Shown piece by piece: positions 11,104 to 20,609 of a stretch of DNA of 64,000 nt. How positions within the stretch are numbered: position 1 is the stretch's first letter; each line of letters opens with the position of its first letter. The stretch comes from Streptosporangium brasiliense. GTDB lineage: Bacteria; Actinomycetota; Actinomycetes; Streptosporangiales; Streptosporangiaceae. The stretch spans positions 310,001 through 374,000 of the forward strand of contig NZ_JAUSRB010000001.1 in NCBI RefSeq assembly GCF_030811595.1. The letters are read 5' to 3'. The translations under genes were made by a program, and so were the position numbers. The notes under the pieces were generated by a model that had not been told where the DNA came from, made no database searches, and saw nothing but the letters and a program-made list of their open reading frames with translations.

Positions 11104-11232
11104 CTTCTCGCGGGCCCGCCGGCGCGGGCCTCGCGGGCCGTGCGGGGGCGGAGGGGACCCGACTGCCCGGCCTGCCGGGTGGCGGGCAGATAGGCTCCGG
11201 ACAGGTCGGCAGTGGCACCGTGGGGGGACTTC

Positions 11233-12492
11233 GTGAGCAGGGACAGGCTCCGCCGTACACATCTCGGAGTGCTGGCGGGGGCGGGCGGGCTGGCGCTCGC
11301 CGTCTCCGTCTCGGTGGCGGCGGCGGGCGCCGTCCAGCCGGTGGGCAGCCCGTCGGTCCCGGCCGCGCCCGCGGCGGCGTCGCCCGGCCGGAGCCCCGGT
11401 CCCGGTCTTGGTCTCGGCTCCGGCGCGGCCTCCGGCGCCACTCCCAGCCCGACGCCTTCGGCCTCCATCGGCAAGGGCGAGGGCACGCTCCAGGTGCTCA
11501 CCTTCCAGGGCCATGTCGAGTACGGCGGGACCAGCTCCAGGGCCAACTGGGTCTCCTCCTTCGAGGAGGAGACGGGGTGCCGGGTCGCGAAGCTCGACCG
11601 GGTCAAGACGGAGGAGGAGATGGCCGCCAAGCTCGTCGGCAACTCCTACGACGTCATCTCACCCCCACCGGAGCTGGCCGGGCGGCTGGTCGCCGAGGGC
11701 AGGGTGGCGCCGGTCGACACCGCGCTGCTCGACTTCTACAAGGACATCCCCAAGCGGCTGCGCGAGCTGCCGGCCGTCCGGCGGGCGGGCAAGGTCTACG
11801 GGGTCCCCTATCTCTGGGGGGTCAACCAGGTCATCTACGAGATGGGCAGGCCGCAGGGGCCGGAGGCCCTCTACGCGACCACCCCCGTGGCGATCAGGGA
11901 CAGCCCGCTGAGCATCGCCGACGCCGCGCTCGCGCTCGGGCGGACCGATCCCGGTCTGGGGGTCGAGGACCCCTTCCAGCTCACCCCCGCCCAGCTCGAC
12001 GCCGCCGTGAAGCTGCTGGCCGAGCGCGACGGCCCCGACCGGGTCTACTGGAAGGACTCCATCGATGTGATCCGGGCCTTCGCGTCGGGGTCGGTACGGC
12101 TCGCCCAGGCCCTGCCGTACCACCGGGACCTCTTCCAGCGCGCGGGCCGGCCGGTGAAGGCACTGGACAGCGCGCCGATGACGGGGTGGGTCGACTCGTG
12201 GATGCTGGCGGCCAAGGCCGCCAGCCCCAACTGCGCCTACCGGTGGCTCAACTGGATGGGCTCGGCGAAGGTGCAGCGCTCGGCCGCCGCCTGGACGGGG
12301 CTCGCCCCGGCCAATCCCGACGCCTGCGGCGGGCGCGCCGACCGCATGTGCGAGATCTATCACGTCCGTGACGACGACTGGATCCGGCGGATCTTCTTCG
12401 CCGCCCGTCCGACGCGGGATTGCGGCGGCCGGGGCGGGGAATGCACTGACTACACCGACTGGACACAACGTTGGAAGAACCTGGTGAGGTGA
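11233..12492 (+). CDS. extracellular solute-binding protein, spermidine/putrescine-type (PotD-like), orphan
   Basis: About 419 residues. The N-terminus (RDRLRRTHLGVLAGAGG, then a hydrophobic stretch to about residue 35) is a signal peptide or anchor. No lipobox cysteine is seen. A Pro/Ala/Ser-rich linker reaches about residue 75, followed by a type II periplasmic-binding fold with VLTFQGHVEYGG, YDVISPPPELAG, YGVPYLWGVNQVIYEM and late hinge motifs of polyamine-binding proteins. Six cysteines lie in the last third, including CGGRADRMC, suggesting extracellular disulfides. Start GTG 11233 is preceded by a G-rich ribosome site. No permease or ATPase genes adjoin it, so its transporter partner, if any, lies elsewhere. 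Confidence 0.8.
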   Translation: MSRDRLRRTHLGVLAGAGGLALAVSVSVAAAGAVQPVGSPSVPAAPAAASPGRSPGPGLGLGSGAASGATPSPTPSASIGKGEGTLQVLTFQGHVEYGGTSSRANWVSSFEEETGCRVAKLDRVKTEEEMAAKLVGNSYDVISPPPELAGRLVAEGRVAPVDTALLDFYKDIPKRLRELPAVRRAGKVYGVPYLWGVNQVIYEMGRPQGPEALYATTPVAIRDSPLSIADAALALGRTDPGLGVEDPFQLTPAQLDAAVKLLAERDGPDRVYWKDSIDVIRAFASGSVRLAQALPYHRDLFQRAGRPVKALDSAPMTGWVDSWMLAAKAASPNCAYRWLNWMGSAKVQRSAAAWTGLAPANPDACGGRADRMCEIYHVRDDDWIRRIFFAARPTRDCGGRGGECTDYTDWTQRWKNLVR

Positions 12493-12564
12493 GCGGGGCT
12501 CCCGTTACCCCCGCTTGACGGGCCGCGGGCACGCCCATCCCCCCGCTGGGCGTGGCCCGCCAGG

Positions 12565-12598
12565 GGCGCTCCGGGTGGTCCCCCGACCCCGGAGCGCT
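12565..12598 (+). terminator. hairpin terminator after the binding-protein gene
   Basis: Stem GGCGCTCCGGG (12565-12575) with CCCGGAGCGCT (12588-12598), one G-T pair, followed by a pyrimidine run CCGTCTTTCT. Confidence 0.75.
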
Positions 12599-12702
12599 CC
12601 GTCTTTCTCCAGGCACGTCCGCCTGACCTCGTAATCACCGCGATTTCCGTCGCGATCACCAACATCGGCAATGGATTCAGTGGCTGATCCTGCCTCATCT
12701 AT

Positions 12703-12735
12703 CGACTGGTCAACCAGTCAGCGAGTAGGCTCGCT
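12703..12735 (+). promoter_or_regulatory. FadR-like palindrome and probable leaderless promoter
   Basis: GACTGGT-CA-ACCAGTC (12704-12719) is a perfect palindrome close to the FadR-subfamily GntR operator (AACTGGTCnGACCAGTT in E. coli). TAGGCT (12726-12731) is a -10-like hexamer ending 7 bases before ATG 12739, so transcription could begin at the start codon. The palindrome covers the expected -35. A second inverted repeat AGCGAG-TAGG-CTCGCT (12720-12735) overlaps the -10. Confidence 0.6.
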
Positions 12736-12738
12736 GTC

Positions 12739-13965
12739 ATGAGAATCCTTCTTGTAGGAGCGGGCGGGGTTGGCTCCGCCGTTGTCCCGATCGCCGCACG
12801 CCGAGATTTCTTCGAACACATCGTGGTGGCCGACTCCAAACAGAGCCGCGCCACCGACGCCGTGGCCAAGATCGATGATCCGCGCTTCAGCGCCATCGGG
12901 CTGGACGCCTCCGACCAGGCGGCGGTCGAGGCCGCCCTGGCGGAGCACCGCTGCGATGTGCTCTTCAACGCCGTGGACCCGCGCTTCACCATGTCCCTGT
13001 TCCGGGCCGCGCTCAACGCCGGGGCGCACTACCTCGACATGGCGATGTCGCTGTCGCGGCCCCACCCCCGCAGGCCCTACGAGCTGACCGGGGTGAAGCT
13101 GGGCGACGAGCAGTTCGCGCTCGGCGACGCCTGGCGTGACAGGGGCAGGCTGGCGCTGGTGGGCATGGGGGTGGAGCCCGGGCTCGCCGACGTGTTCGCG
13201 CGCTACGCGGCCGAGCACCTCTTCGAGAGCATCGAGGAGATCGGCATCCGCGACGGGTCGAACCTGGTGGTCGAGGGCTACGACTTCGCGCCGACCTTCT
13301 CCATCTGGACGACCATCGAGGAGTGCCTCAACCCGCCGGTGATCTGGGAGAACGGCGACTGGCACACCACCGAGCCGTTCAGCGAGCCGGAGGTCTTCGA
13401 CTTCCCCGAGGGGATCGGCCCGGTCGAGTGCGTGAACGTCGAGCACGAGGAGGTGCTGCTCGTGCCGCGCTGGATCGACACCAAGCGGGTGACGTTCAAG
13501 TACGGCCTCGGCGAGGAGTTCATCGGCGTCCTGAAGACGCTGCACAAGCTCGGCCTGGACAACGCGGGCAAGATCCGGGTGGGCGGCGTCGAGGCCTCAC
13601 CCCGCGACGTCGTCGCGGCCAGCCTGCCGGACCCGGCCACGCTGGGTGACCGGATGCGCGGCAAGACCTGCGCCGGCACCTGGGTGAAGGGCGTCGGCAA
13701 GGACGGCGGGCCGCGCGAGGTCTACCTGTACCACGTGGTCGACAACGAATGGTCGATGCGGGAGTACGGTTGCCAGGCCGTGGTCTGGCAGACCGCCGTG
13801 CACCCGGTGGTCGCGCTGGAGCTACTGGCCACCGGCGCCTGGGCGGGCGCGGGGGTGCTGGGGCCCGAGGCGTTCGACTCGGTGCCCTTCCTCGAACTGC
13901 TCAACGCCTACGGCTCGCCCTGGGGCATGCGCGACCAGACCGACCAGGTCCTCCAGCCCGCCTGA
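12739..13965 (+). CDS. saccharopine dehydrogenase-family oxidoreductase
   Basis: 408-residue NAD(P)-dependent enzyme. The N-terminal Rossmann fold begins RILLVGAGGVGSAVVPIAARR, and the family motif NAVDPRF...GAHYLDMA follows at about residues 77-105. The C-terminal part matches the saccharopine reductase/carboxynorspermidine-type fold. Family members form or split secondary amines between an amino acid or polyamine and an aldehyde or keto acid; the substrate here is unknown. It is a single-gene unit behind a FadR-like operator (12704-12719) and ahead of a strong terminator (14058-14098), near semialdehyde-producing genes, which loosely suggests lysine or polyamine metabolism. Confidence 0.85.
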   Translation: MRILLVGAGGVGSAVVPIAARRDFFEHIVVADSKQSRATDAVAKIDDPRFSAIGLDASDQAAVEAALAEHRCDVLFNAVDPRFTMSLFRAALNAGAHYLDMAMSLSRPHPRRPYELTGVKLGDEQFALGDAWRDRGRLALVGMGVEPGLADVFARYAAEHLFESIEEIGIRDGSNLVVEGYDFAPTFSIWTTIEECLNPPVIWENGDWHTTEPFSEPEVFDFPEGIGPVECVNVEHEEVLLVPRWIDTKRVTFKYGLGEEFIGVLKTLHKLGLDNAGKIRVGGVEASPRDVVAASLPDPATLGDRMRGKTCAGTWVKGVGKDGGPREVYLYHVVDNEWSMREYGCQAVVWQTAVHPVVALELLATGAWAGAGVLGPEAFDSVPFLELLNAYGSPWGMRDQTDQVLQPA

Positions 13966-14057
13966 GCCCGCCCCCGCCCGGCCGGAGTCCCCGGCGCCCG
14001 GTCCCCGAGTCCGCGCGCCCCGGGCGGCGACGGCCGCCCCGGCGGCCCGCGCCACCC

Positions 14058-14098
14058 CGAGGGGCGGCGGCCATGATCGATCCGGCCGCCGCCCCTCG
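14058..14098 (+). terminator. hairpin terminator after the saccharopine dehydrogenase-family gene
   Basis: Perfect 15-base inverted repeat CGAGGGGCGGCGGCC (14058-14072) with its complement at 14084-14098, loop of 11 bases. Confidence 0.8.
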
Positions 14099-14151
14099 GC
14101 GTGCCGGGCGGCGGACGCCGGGCCCGTCCGGAGCCGGAACGGCCGTCACTC

Positions 14152-14291
14152 TCTGTGATCTGTCACAGAACCCGAACATAGGTTACAGAATCCAGACATC
14201 ATGAATCCGGATCGTTACCCCAGGTGCTGGGGCTGTAGCTCTCTCGCAGGTATCGTTTCGCTCATCCCGGTCTAAAAAAGTCATCCGGGAT
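14152..14291 (+). promoter_or_regulatory. upstream region of the peptide-transport operon
   Basis: TCTGTGA-TCTG-TCACAGA (14152-14169) is a perfect 7-base-arm palindrome. It overlaps an imperfect direct repeat, CACAGAACCCGAACAT followed by TACAGAATCCAGACAT. ATCCCGG (14264-14270) pairs with CCGGGAT (14285-14291) around an A-rich loop. The AT-rich stretch around 14290-14316 (TTAAACGCGCGTTAA, TATATG) probably holds the promoter. A GGGAGGAC ribosome site precedes ATG 14382. Confidence 0.5.
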
Positions 14292-14381
14292 TAAACGCGC
14301 GTTAACGGGGTATATGTGATGGCTGCTCGCGGGTGACCCACGCCGCCCCTCGCGCCCCAGGCGATACACGAGGGGAGGACG

Positions 14382-15359
14382 ATGGGCGCCTACCTGCTGA
14401 AGCGGCTGGTCAGCAATGTCCTGCTCGTGGCGATCGCCGCGAGCATGGCCTACTTCCTCGCCGCCACCAGCCTCGAACCGAGGGCCAAGTACGAAGGTCG
14501 CCAGCCGCCGGTGGCCGAGGCCGTCGTCGACGCGACGCTGGACGACTACAACCTCAACGACAAGACGCCGGTCTTCGAGCGTTACGTCACCTGGGTCTCC
14601 GGAATCGTCCAAGGCGACTTCGGCAAGACCTGGCAGGGCAAGTCGGTCAACGACGAGATGGGCCGGCGCATCGGCGTCAGCCTGCGGCTGCTGCTCATCG
14701 GCACGATCATCGGCTCGGGCGTCGGCGTGGTCGTGGGGGCCTTCGCCGCCGTCAGGCAGTACAAGCTCAGCGACCGGGTCATCGGGGTGAGCTCCTTCGT
14801 CATCATGGCGGTCCCGGTCTTCGTGACCGCCACGATGCTCACGATCGCCGCGGTCGGCCTCAACGACACCCTGGGCTTCACGCTCCTGGAGTACACCGGT
14901 GAGTACAACCCGGCGCTGAGCGGCTGGGACCAGTTCGCCAACCGGCTCAACCACCTGATCCTGCCGACGATCTCCCTCAGCCTCGGGCAGATCGCCTTCT
15001 ACAGCCGGATCCAGCGCAACATGATGCTGGACGTGCTGGGCCAGGACTTCGTCCGCACCGCCCGGGCCAAGGGCCTCAGCCGCCGCACGGCGCTGTTCAA
15101 GCACGCGCTGCGGACCGCGCTGGTCCCGGCCGCGACCTACTTCGCCTTCGCCTTCGGCACCCTGCTGACCGGCGCGACCTTCACCGAGAAGATCTTCGGC
15201 TGGCACGGGATGGGGGCCTGGCTGGTGGACTCGATCCAGCAGAACGACACCAACTCGGTCGCCGCGGTGAGCCTGTTCGCCGCCGTCTGCGTCCTGGTGG
15301 CGGGCCTGCTGTCGGACCTCGCCGTGGCCGCCCTCGACCCCCGGGTCCGGGTGAGCTAG
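14382..15359 (+). CDS. dipeptide/oligopeptide ABC transporter permease, DppB/OppB type
   Basis: 325-residue inner-membrane permease, first gene of a four-gene importer operon. It has an N-terminal helix (LLKRLVSNVLLVAIAA), a large extracytoplasmic loop, then about five helices. The cytoplasmic EAA loop reads QDFVRTARAKGLSRRTALFKHALR and contacts the ATPase. The C-terminal helix pair contains GATFTEKIFGWHGMG, typical of DppB. The stop codon abuts the next start with no gap. Confidence 0.93.
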   Translation: MGAYLLKRLVSNVLLVAIAASMAYFLAATSLEPRAKYEGRQPPVAEAVVDATLDDYNLNDKTPVFERYVTWVSGIVQGDFGKTWQGKSVNDEMGRRIGVSLRLLLIGTIIGSGVGVVVGAFAAVRQYKLSDRVIGVSSFVIMAVPVFVTATMLTIAAVGLNDTLGFTLLEYTGEYNPALSGWDQFANRLNHLILPTISLSLGQIAFYSRIQRNMMLDVLGQDFVRTARAKGLSRRTALFKHALRTALVPAATYFAFAFGTLLTGATFTEKIFGWHGMGAWLVDSIQQNDTNSVAAVSLFAAVCVLVAGLLSDLAVAALDPRVRVS

Positions 15360-16199
15360 ATGCGGTCGAAAGTCGTCCTCGCTCGCCTGATGCGCAACCC
15401 GCAGGCCCGCTACGGCCTCATCGCGCTGGTGCTGCTCCTGGTGCTCGCCTACGCCGGTCCGTTCTTCGGCCCCCACGACTGGACCGAGAAGGACTTCCTG
15501 GCCTTCCTCGAACCGCCCTCGGCCGACCACTGGTGGGGGACCACCCAGATCGGCCAGGACGTCTACGCGGTCACCCTGCGCGGCATGCAGAAGTCGCTCG
15601 TCATCGGCTTCCTCGTGGCACTCTTCGCCACCGGCGCCGCCGCCCTGGTCGGTGCCGCCGCCGGATACTTCGGCGGGTGGGTGGACCGGGCCCTGATGTG
15701 GGGCGCGGACCTGCTGCTCGTGCTGCCCAGCTTCCTGATCATCGCGATCATCTCGCCGCGCCTCAAGGGAGGCTCCTGGCTCTGGTTCGTGGTCCTGCTC
15801 GCCGCCTTCTCCTGGATGATCACCTCCCGGGTGGTGCGGAGCATGACGCTCTCCCTGCGGGAGCGGGAGTACATCCAGGCCGCCCGTTACATGGGCATCC
15901 CCGGCTGGAAGATCATCCTGCGGCACATCGTGCCGAACCTCTCCTCCCTGCTGATCATCGACGCCACGCTCAACGTCAGCGCGGCGGTCATCGGCGAGGC
16001 GGCGCTGTCGTTCTTCGGGTTCGGCATCCAGCCGCCCGACGTCTCGCTCGGCACGCTGATCGCGGCAGGCAGTGACAAGGTCACCGGCTATCCGTGGCTG
16101 TTCTTCTTCCCGGCGGGTCTGCTCGTGCTGCTCGTGCTCAGTGTCAACCTCATCGGCGACGGCCTGCGTGACGCGCTCGACCCGGGGAGCAACTCATGA
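15360..16199 (+). CDS. dipeptide/oligopeptide ABC transporter permease, DppC/OppC type
   Basis: 279-residue second permease. The N-terminal OppC helix is followed by a [15 protein letters not shown] motif typical of DppC, then about five helices and the EAA loop [41 protein letters not shown] near the C-terminus is the usual OppC signature. Its ATG directly follows the DppB stop, and its own stop overlaps the ATPase start (ATGA). Confidence 0.93.
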   Translation: MRSKVVLARLMRNPQARYGLIALVLLLVLAYAGPFFGPHDWTEKDFLAFLEPPSADHWWGTTQIGQDVYAVTLRGMQKSLVIGFLVALFATGAAALVGAAAGYFGGWVDRALMWGADLLLVLPSFLIIAIISPRLKGGSWLWFVVLLAAFSWMITSRVVRSMTLSLREREYIQAARYMGIPGWKIILRHIVPNLSSLLIIDATLNVSAAVIGEAALSFFGFGIQPPDVSLGTLIAAGSDKVTGYPWLFFFPAGLLVLLVLSVNLIGDGLRDALDPGSNS

Positions 16200-18256
16200 C
16201 GATTCTCGAGGTGAACGACCTCAACGTCACCTTCCGCGGCGGCATCAAGGCCGTCCGGGGGGTGAGCTACGAGCTCAGCCGGGGCGAGGTGCTCGGCATC
16301 GTCGGCGAGTCGGGCTCCGGCAAGTCGGTGACCTCGCTGGCGGTGATGGGCCTGCTGCCGGCCGGCGCCGAGGTCAGCGGATCGGTGAAGCTGCACGGCA
16401 GGGAACTGCTCGACATGCCGGAGGAGGAGCTCATCCGGCTCCGCGGCAAGACCATCGGCATGATCTTCCAGGACCCGCTGTCGGCCTTCACCCCCGTCTA
16501 CACCATCGGTGACCAGATCGCCGAGGCGGTGCGGATCCACCAGAAGGTCGGCAAGGACAAGGCGGCCAAGCGGGCCGTCGAGCTGCTGGACCTGGTCGGC
16601 ATCCCGCACCCGAACGTGCGGGCCAAGGCGTTCCCGCACGAGTTCTCCGGCGGCATGCGCCAGCGCGCGATGATCGCCATGGCCATCGCCAACGACCCCG
16701 ACGTGCTGATCTGCGACGAGCCGACCACCGCACTCGACGTCACCATCCAGGCCCAGGTGCTGGAGGTGCTCAAGACCGCGCAGCGGGAGACCGGCGCCGG
16801 CATCGTGATGATCACCCATGACCTGGGGGTCGTCGCGGGCATCGCCGACCGGGTGCTGGTGATGTACGCGGGCAAGCCGGTCGAGCTGGGCGGCGTGGAC
16901 GAGATCTACTACCGCCCGCGCCAGCCGTACACGATGGGCCTGCTCGCCTCGATCCCGCGGATGGACCGCCCGGAGGGGCGGCTGGTCCCGATCGAGGGCA
17001 GCCCGCCCTCGCCCGCCGCGCTCCCGCCGGGCTGCCCGTTCGCGCCGCGCTGCCCGATGCGGGTCACCGCGTGCGACGAGGCCGAGCCCGACCTGGAGCG
17101 GATCGGCCCCGGCACCCGCATGTCGGCCTGCATCCGCTCGCACGAGATCGAGCTCAAGGGTCTCGACGGCGCCACGATCTATCCCGTGCCCGAGGCCCCC
17201 GCCGAGGCGGCCGATCCCCGGCCGCGCGCCGAGCGGGAGACCGTGCTGCGGGTCGAGGACATGGTCCGGCACTACCCGCTGATGAAGGGCGCGGTGTTCA
17301 AGCGCCGGGTCGGCACCGTGCACGCGGTGGACGGCATCAGCTTCGACATCGCCGAGGGCGAGACGCTGGCCCTGGTCGGCGAGTCGGGCTGCGGCAAGAC
17401 CACCACGCTCCAGCAGATCATGCAGCTGGAGGCGCCGCAGGGTGGCACGGTCGTCGTGCTCGGCAAGGACAGCGCCCGGTTGGCCAAGGCCGAGCGCAAG
17501 GCGCTCCGCCGGGACCTGCAGATCGTCTTCCAGGACCCGATGGCCGCGCTCGACCCGCGCATGCCGGTCGGCGACATCCTCGCCGAACCGCTGCGCGCGC
17601 ACGGCCACAAGGACGTCGAGGCCCGGATCGCCGAGCTGCTCAGCCTGGTGGGTCTGGACCCGAGCCACGCCCAGCGCTATCCGCAGCACTTCTCCGGCGG
17701 CCAGCGCCAGCGCATCGGCATCGCCCGCGCCCTGGCCCTGGAGCCCAAGCTGGTCGTGCTCGACGAGCCCGTGTCGGCGCTGGACGTGTCCATCCAGGCA
17801 GGTGTGATCAACCTGCTGGAGGACCTGAAGGTCAGGCTCGGCCTGTCCTACCTGTTCGTCGCGCACGACCTGTCGGTGGTCCGGCACCTCGCGGACCGGA
17901 TCGCCGTCATGTATCTCGGCAAGATCGCCGAGATCGGCACGGTCGAGGAGGTGTACGGCAGGCCCGCGCACCCCTACACGCGGGCGCTGTTGTCGGCCAT
18001 CCCGCTGCCCGACCCCGAGCTGGAGCGCTCCCGCGAGCGGATCCTGCTCGAAGGCGACCTGCCCAGCCCGGCCGACCCTCCGTCGGGCTGCCGCTTCCGC
18101 ACCCGCTGCCCCAAGCGTGCCCGGCTGGGCGCCGAGGAGGCGCGCAGGTGCGAGGAGGAAGAGCCCACTGTTGTCCGGCTCGCGCCCGCCGTCGACCACG
18201 GCGCCGCCTGCCACTACCCCGAGGAGACCGAGGTCGTCGTGGCCTCGCGTCGCTGA
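16196..18256 (+). CDS. fused double ATPase of the peptide ABC importer (DppD-DppF)
   Basis: 686-residue cytoplasmic protein with two complete ABC modules. Module 1 has Walker A GESGSGKS, signature FSGGMRQR and Walker [12 protein letters not shown]. Module 2, about 340 residues on, has [16 protein letters not shown] and [11 protein letters not shown]. Each ends in an oligopeptide-transporter C-terminal cysteine cluster ([10 protein letters not shown]...C, and CRFRTRCPK...C), which binds an Fe-S cluster in some homologues. In many bacteria these halves are separate dppD and dppF genes; fusion is common in actinobacteria. It is coupled to the preceding permease by a four-base overlap. Confidence 0.94.
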   Translation: MTILEVNDLNVTFRGGIKAVRGVSYELSRGEVLGIVGESGSGKSVTSLAVMGLLPAGAEVSGSVKLHGRELLDMPEEELIRLRGKTIGMIFQDPLSAFTPVYTIGDQIAEAVRIHQKVGKDKAAKRAVELLDLVGIPHPNVRAKAFPHEFSGGMRQRAMIAMAIANDPDVLICDEPTTALDVTIQAQVLEVLKTAQRETGAGIVMITHDLGVVAGIADRVLVMYAGKPVELGGVDEIYYRPRQPYTMGLLASIPRMDRPEGRLVPIEGSPPSPAALPPGCPFAPRCPMRVTACDEAEPDLERIGPGTRMSACIRSHEIELKGLDGATIYPVPEAPAEAADPRPRAERETVLRVEDMVRHYPLMKGAVFKRRVGTVHAVDGISFDIAEGETLALVGESGCGKTTTLQQIMQLEAPQGGTVVVLGKDSARLAKAERKALRRDLQIVFQDPMAALDPRMPVGDILAEPLRAHGHKDVEARIAELLSLVGLDPSHAQRYPQHFSGGQRQRIGIARALALEPKLVVLDEPVSALDVSIQAGVINLLEDLKVRLGLSYLFVAHDLSVVRHLADRIAVMYLGKIAEIGTVEEVYGRPAHPYTRALLSAIPLPDPELERSRERILLEGDLPSPADPPSGCRFRTRCPKRARLGAEEARRCEEEEPTVVRLAPAVDHGAACHYPEETEVVVASRR

Positions 18257-18277
18257 CGAATCCCGTTGGAGGAACAC

Positions 18278-19990
18278 GTGAAGGTTGGCTACAAGGCCGT
18301 CGCCGGGACAGCGCTCCTGGCCATGGCCCTCACCGCCTGCGGCGGCGGCGGCGCCGACAAGCCGAAGGCCGGGTCGAGCGAGGCCGCCAAGGAGGCCCAG
18401 CAGCAGGCCGCCGGGCTTGCCGGAAGCGCGACCAACCCGGTCCCCTACGACCAGGTCGCCGAGGGCGGCGTCGTGAAGCTGGCGCTCAGCGGGTGGCAGA
18501 CCCAGTGGAACTACAACCAGGTCAACGGCACCCACGCCACCACTGACGACGTGATCGAGCCGCTGATGCCGCTCGTCGCCATCGCCAACGACAAGGCCGA
18601 GGTCACCAACAACCCCGACTACGTCACCGAGTGGAAGATGGAGCTCACCGGGGGCAAGCAGGTCGTCACCTACAAGATCCACGAGAAGGCGACCTGGTCG
18701 GACGGGAAGCCGATCACCTACAAGGACTTCCAGGCCCAGTGGAAGGCCCTGAGCGGCGAGAACAAGAAGTACCAGGTCTCCTCGACCGACGGCTACGACC
18801 GGGTCGAGTCGGTGGAGAAGGGCGCCACCGACAAGGACGTGGTGGTGACCTTCGCCAAGAACTACCCGGACTGGCCGGGCATGTTCTCCCCGCTCTACCC
18901 CGCCTCGACGAACGAGACGCCCGAGGCGTTCAACAAGGGCTGGATCGACAAGATCCCGGTCACCGCGGGCCCGTTCAAGGTCGAGTCCATCGACCAGACC
19001 AGCAAGGCCGCCACCCTCGTCCGCGACGACAAGTGGTGGGGCCAGAAGGCCAAGCTCGACAAGGTCATCTTCCGGGGCATGGACGCGACCGCCGTCCTGA
19101 ACGCCTTCGCCAACGGCGAGCTCGACGCGGTGGAGGTCCCGGTGAACGCCGCCGACCTCAAGCGGGCCAAGGAGGTGCCGAACGCCGACATCCGTAAGGC
19201 CGCGGCCCCGAACTGGCGTCACATCACCGTCAACGGCTCCAGCGACTTCCTCAAGGACAAGTCGGTCCGTCAGGCCATCCAGCTCGGCATCAACCGCGAG
19301 ACGATCGCCGCGTCCGACCTCAAGGACATGGACTGGCCGGTCCAGACGCTCAACAACCACCTGTACATGAACACCCACAAGGGTTACGTGGACAACTCCG
19401 GCGAGCTCGGCAAGTACAACCCGGAGAAGGCCAAGCAGATGCTGGAGGCGGCCGGCTGGAAGCAGGAGGGCGAGTACCGCAAGAAGGACGGCAAGGAGTT
19501 CTCGCTCCGCTTCATCGTCCCGGCCTCCCTGCCCACCGCAAAGCAGGAGGGTGAGCTGACCCAGGCGATGCTGAAGGAGGTCGGCGTAAAGGTCGTCATC
19601 GAGCCGGTCCCCGACGACAAGCTCTTCGACGACTTCATCATCCCCGGCAACTTCGACCTCGCCCCGTTCTCCTGGCTGGGCACGCCGTTCCCGAACGGCG
19701 CCCTGCCGCAGATCTACCGGACGCCCGAGAGCGCGGAGAACTTCGGCAGCAACTTCCCGCGCATCGGCACCCCCGAGCTGGACAAGCTGATCGACCAGGC
19801 CGCGGGTGAGATGGACCCGGCCAAGGCGATCGAGCTGGGCAACGCGGCCGACAAGATGATCTGGGACGAGGTGCACACGATTCCGCTGTACCAGCGCCCC
19901 GACATCTACGCCACGAAGAAGACCCTGGCGAACTACGGTTCCTTCGGGTACTCCGACAAGAACTGGACGACGGTCGGCTACACCAAGTAG
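18278..19990 (+). CDS. lipoprotein peptide-binding protein of the ABC importer (SBP family 5)
   Basis: About 570-residue extracellular receptor of the importer. The signal peptide ends in a lipobox LTAC, followed by a Gly/Lys/Ala-rich tether, so it is lipid-anchored. The body is a DppA/OppA-type fold (SBP_bac_5): VVKLALSGWQTQWNYN, a long ATWSDGKPITYKDF motif (about 140), and NPEKAKQMLEAAGW (about 385). GGAGG at 18268-18272 fixes the start at GTG 18278, not TTG 18266. It closes the operon and is followed by an intrinsic terminator. Confidence 0.93.
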   Translation: MKVGYKAVAGTALLAMALTACGGGGADKPKAGSSEAAKEAQQQAAGLAGSATNPVPYDQVAEGGVVKLALSGWQTQWNYNQVNGTHATTDDVIEPLMPLVAIANDKAEVTNNPDYVTEWKMELTGGKQVVTYKIHEKATWSDGKPITYKDFQAQWKALSGENKKYQVSSTDGYDRVESVEKGATDKDVVVTFAKNYPDWPGMFSPLYPASTNETPEAFNKGWIDKIPVTAGPFKVESIDQTSKAATLVRDDKWWGQKAKLDKVIFRGMDATAVLNAFANGELDAVEVPVNAADLKRAKEVPNADIRKAAAPNWRHITVNGSSDFLKDKSVRQAIQLGINRETIAASDLKDMDWPVQTLNNHLYMNTHKGYVDNSGELGKYNPEKAKQMLEAAGWKQEGEYRKKDGKEFSLRFIVPASLPTAKQEGELTQAMLKEVGVKVVIEPVPDDKLFDDFIIPGNFDLAPFSWLGTPFPNGALPQIYRTPESAENFGSNFPRIGTPELDKLIDQAAGEMDPAKAIELGNAADKMIWDEVHTIPLYQRPDIYATKKTLANYGSFGYSDKNWTTVGYTK

Positions 19991-20005
19991 CCGCAGGCAC
20001 GTCCC

Positions 20006-20039
20006 GGTGCCCTTCTCCGCTCCGGCGGGGGAGGGCACC
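20006..20039 (+). terminator. intrinsic terminator of the peptide-transport operon
   Basis: GGTGCCCT (20006-20013) pairs with AGGGCACC (20032-20039), followed by TTCCTTTTCTGTTCT. Confidence 0.85.
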
Positions 20040-20184
20040 TTCCTTTTCTGTTCTGGCTGCTCCGGCTCTCCGCTCTCGGCCTCTCCGGGCATGGCCCGGG
20101 AGCGGGGCTCGGACGTTCAGGAGGGCCGGGAGGGGCCGGGTGCTGTCCGGGTGCTCCAGGAGGGCCGGGAGCGGGCCTGGAGGC

Positions 20185-20430
20185 TCAGGAGAAGGCCACG
20201 CGGCGGGGCAGCGGGTAGACGTTCTCCTGGAGGTCCTGCATCAGCGCGTCCGCGCATTCCGGGCAGGCGAACAGGGCTCCGTCGTCGGGCAGGCGGCCGA
20301 TCCTGATCCGCGGCCGGGGCCATTTCTTGTGGCAGGCCACGCAGGCGTCACCTTCGCGCTGGGTGCGGGTCAGGCCCTCAGGGTCGAACGTCAGCGTGTT
20401 CTGCGCCGTCCTACTCGGTCCCCAGTTCAT
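20185..20430 (-). CDS. small zinc-ribbon-like protein of unknown function
   Basis: 81 residues. Two cysteine pairs, CVACHKKW and CPECAD, separated by about 23 residues, suggest one zinc ribbon or knuckle. The remainder is polar with no membrane segment. Start ATG 20430 has a good GGGAGG four bases upstream, which supports a real gene. It sits alone between the peptide-transport operon and gabT, both ending or pointing away. The function is not recognised. Confidence 0.75.
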   Translation of the reverse strand: MNWGPSRTAQNTLTFDPEGLTRTQREGDACVACHKKWPRPRIRIGRLPDDGALFACPECADALMQDLQENVYPLPRRVAFS

Positions 20431-20556
20431 TGCGCCTCCCGTCTTGATCGCGCAGTGTCATATCGGAACCGTTATAACGCCGCCACGACCCGTGATCGCT
20501 TTGGTGGGTGTCAAGCAGTGGTTAAATCACTCTCTACCTAGGGGTCGTACAGCAGC

Positions 20557-20593
20557 AAAAGGGGCACCCAGTCTCAAGCCGGGTGCCCCTTTT
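20557..20593. terminator. bidirectional terminator between the small zinc-ribbon gene and gabT
   Basis: AAAAGGGGCACCC (20557-20569) pairs perfectly with GGGTGCCCCTTTT (20581-20593). It lies just downstream of the gabT stop on the minus strand. Confidence 0.85.
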
Positions 20594-20609
20594 GGGGTGG
20601 TCTAAACCG

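Noticed and set aside
14152-14169. CRP/FNR-type site TGTGA-N-TCACA
   Set aside because: Spacer is four rather than six bases, so it does not fit the canonical site.
16088-20092. Very long minus-strand open frame opposite the peptide-transport operon
   Set aside because: Shadow of GC-rich genes: no domain, low-complexity Asp/His/Val/Gly composition, no ribosome site.
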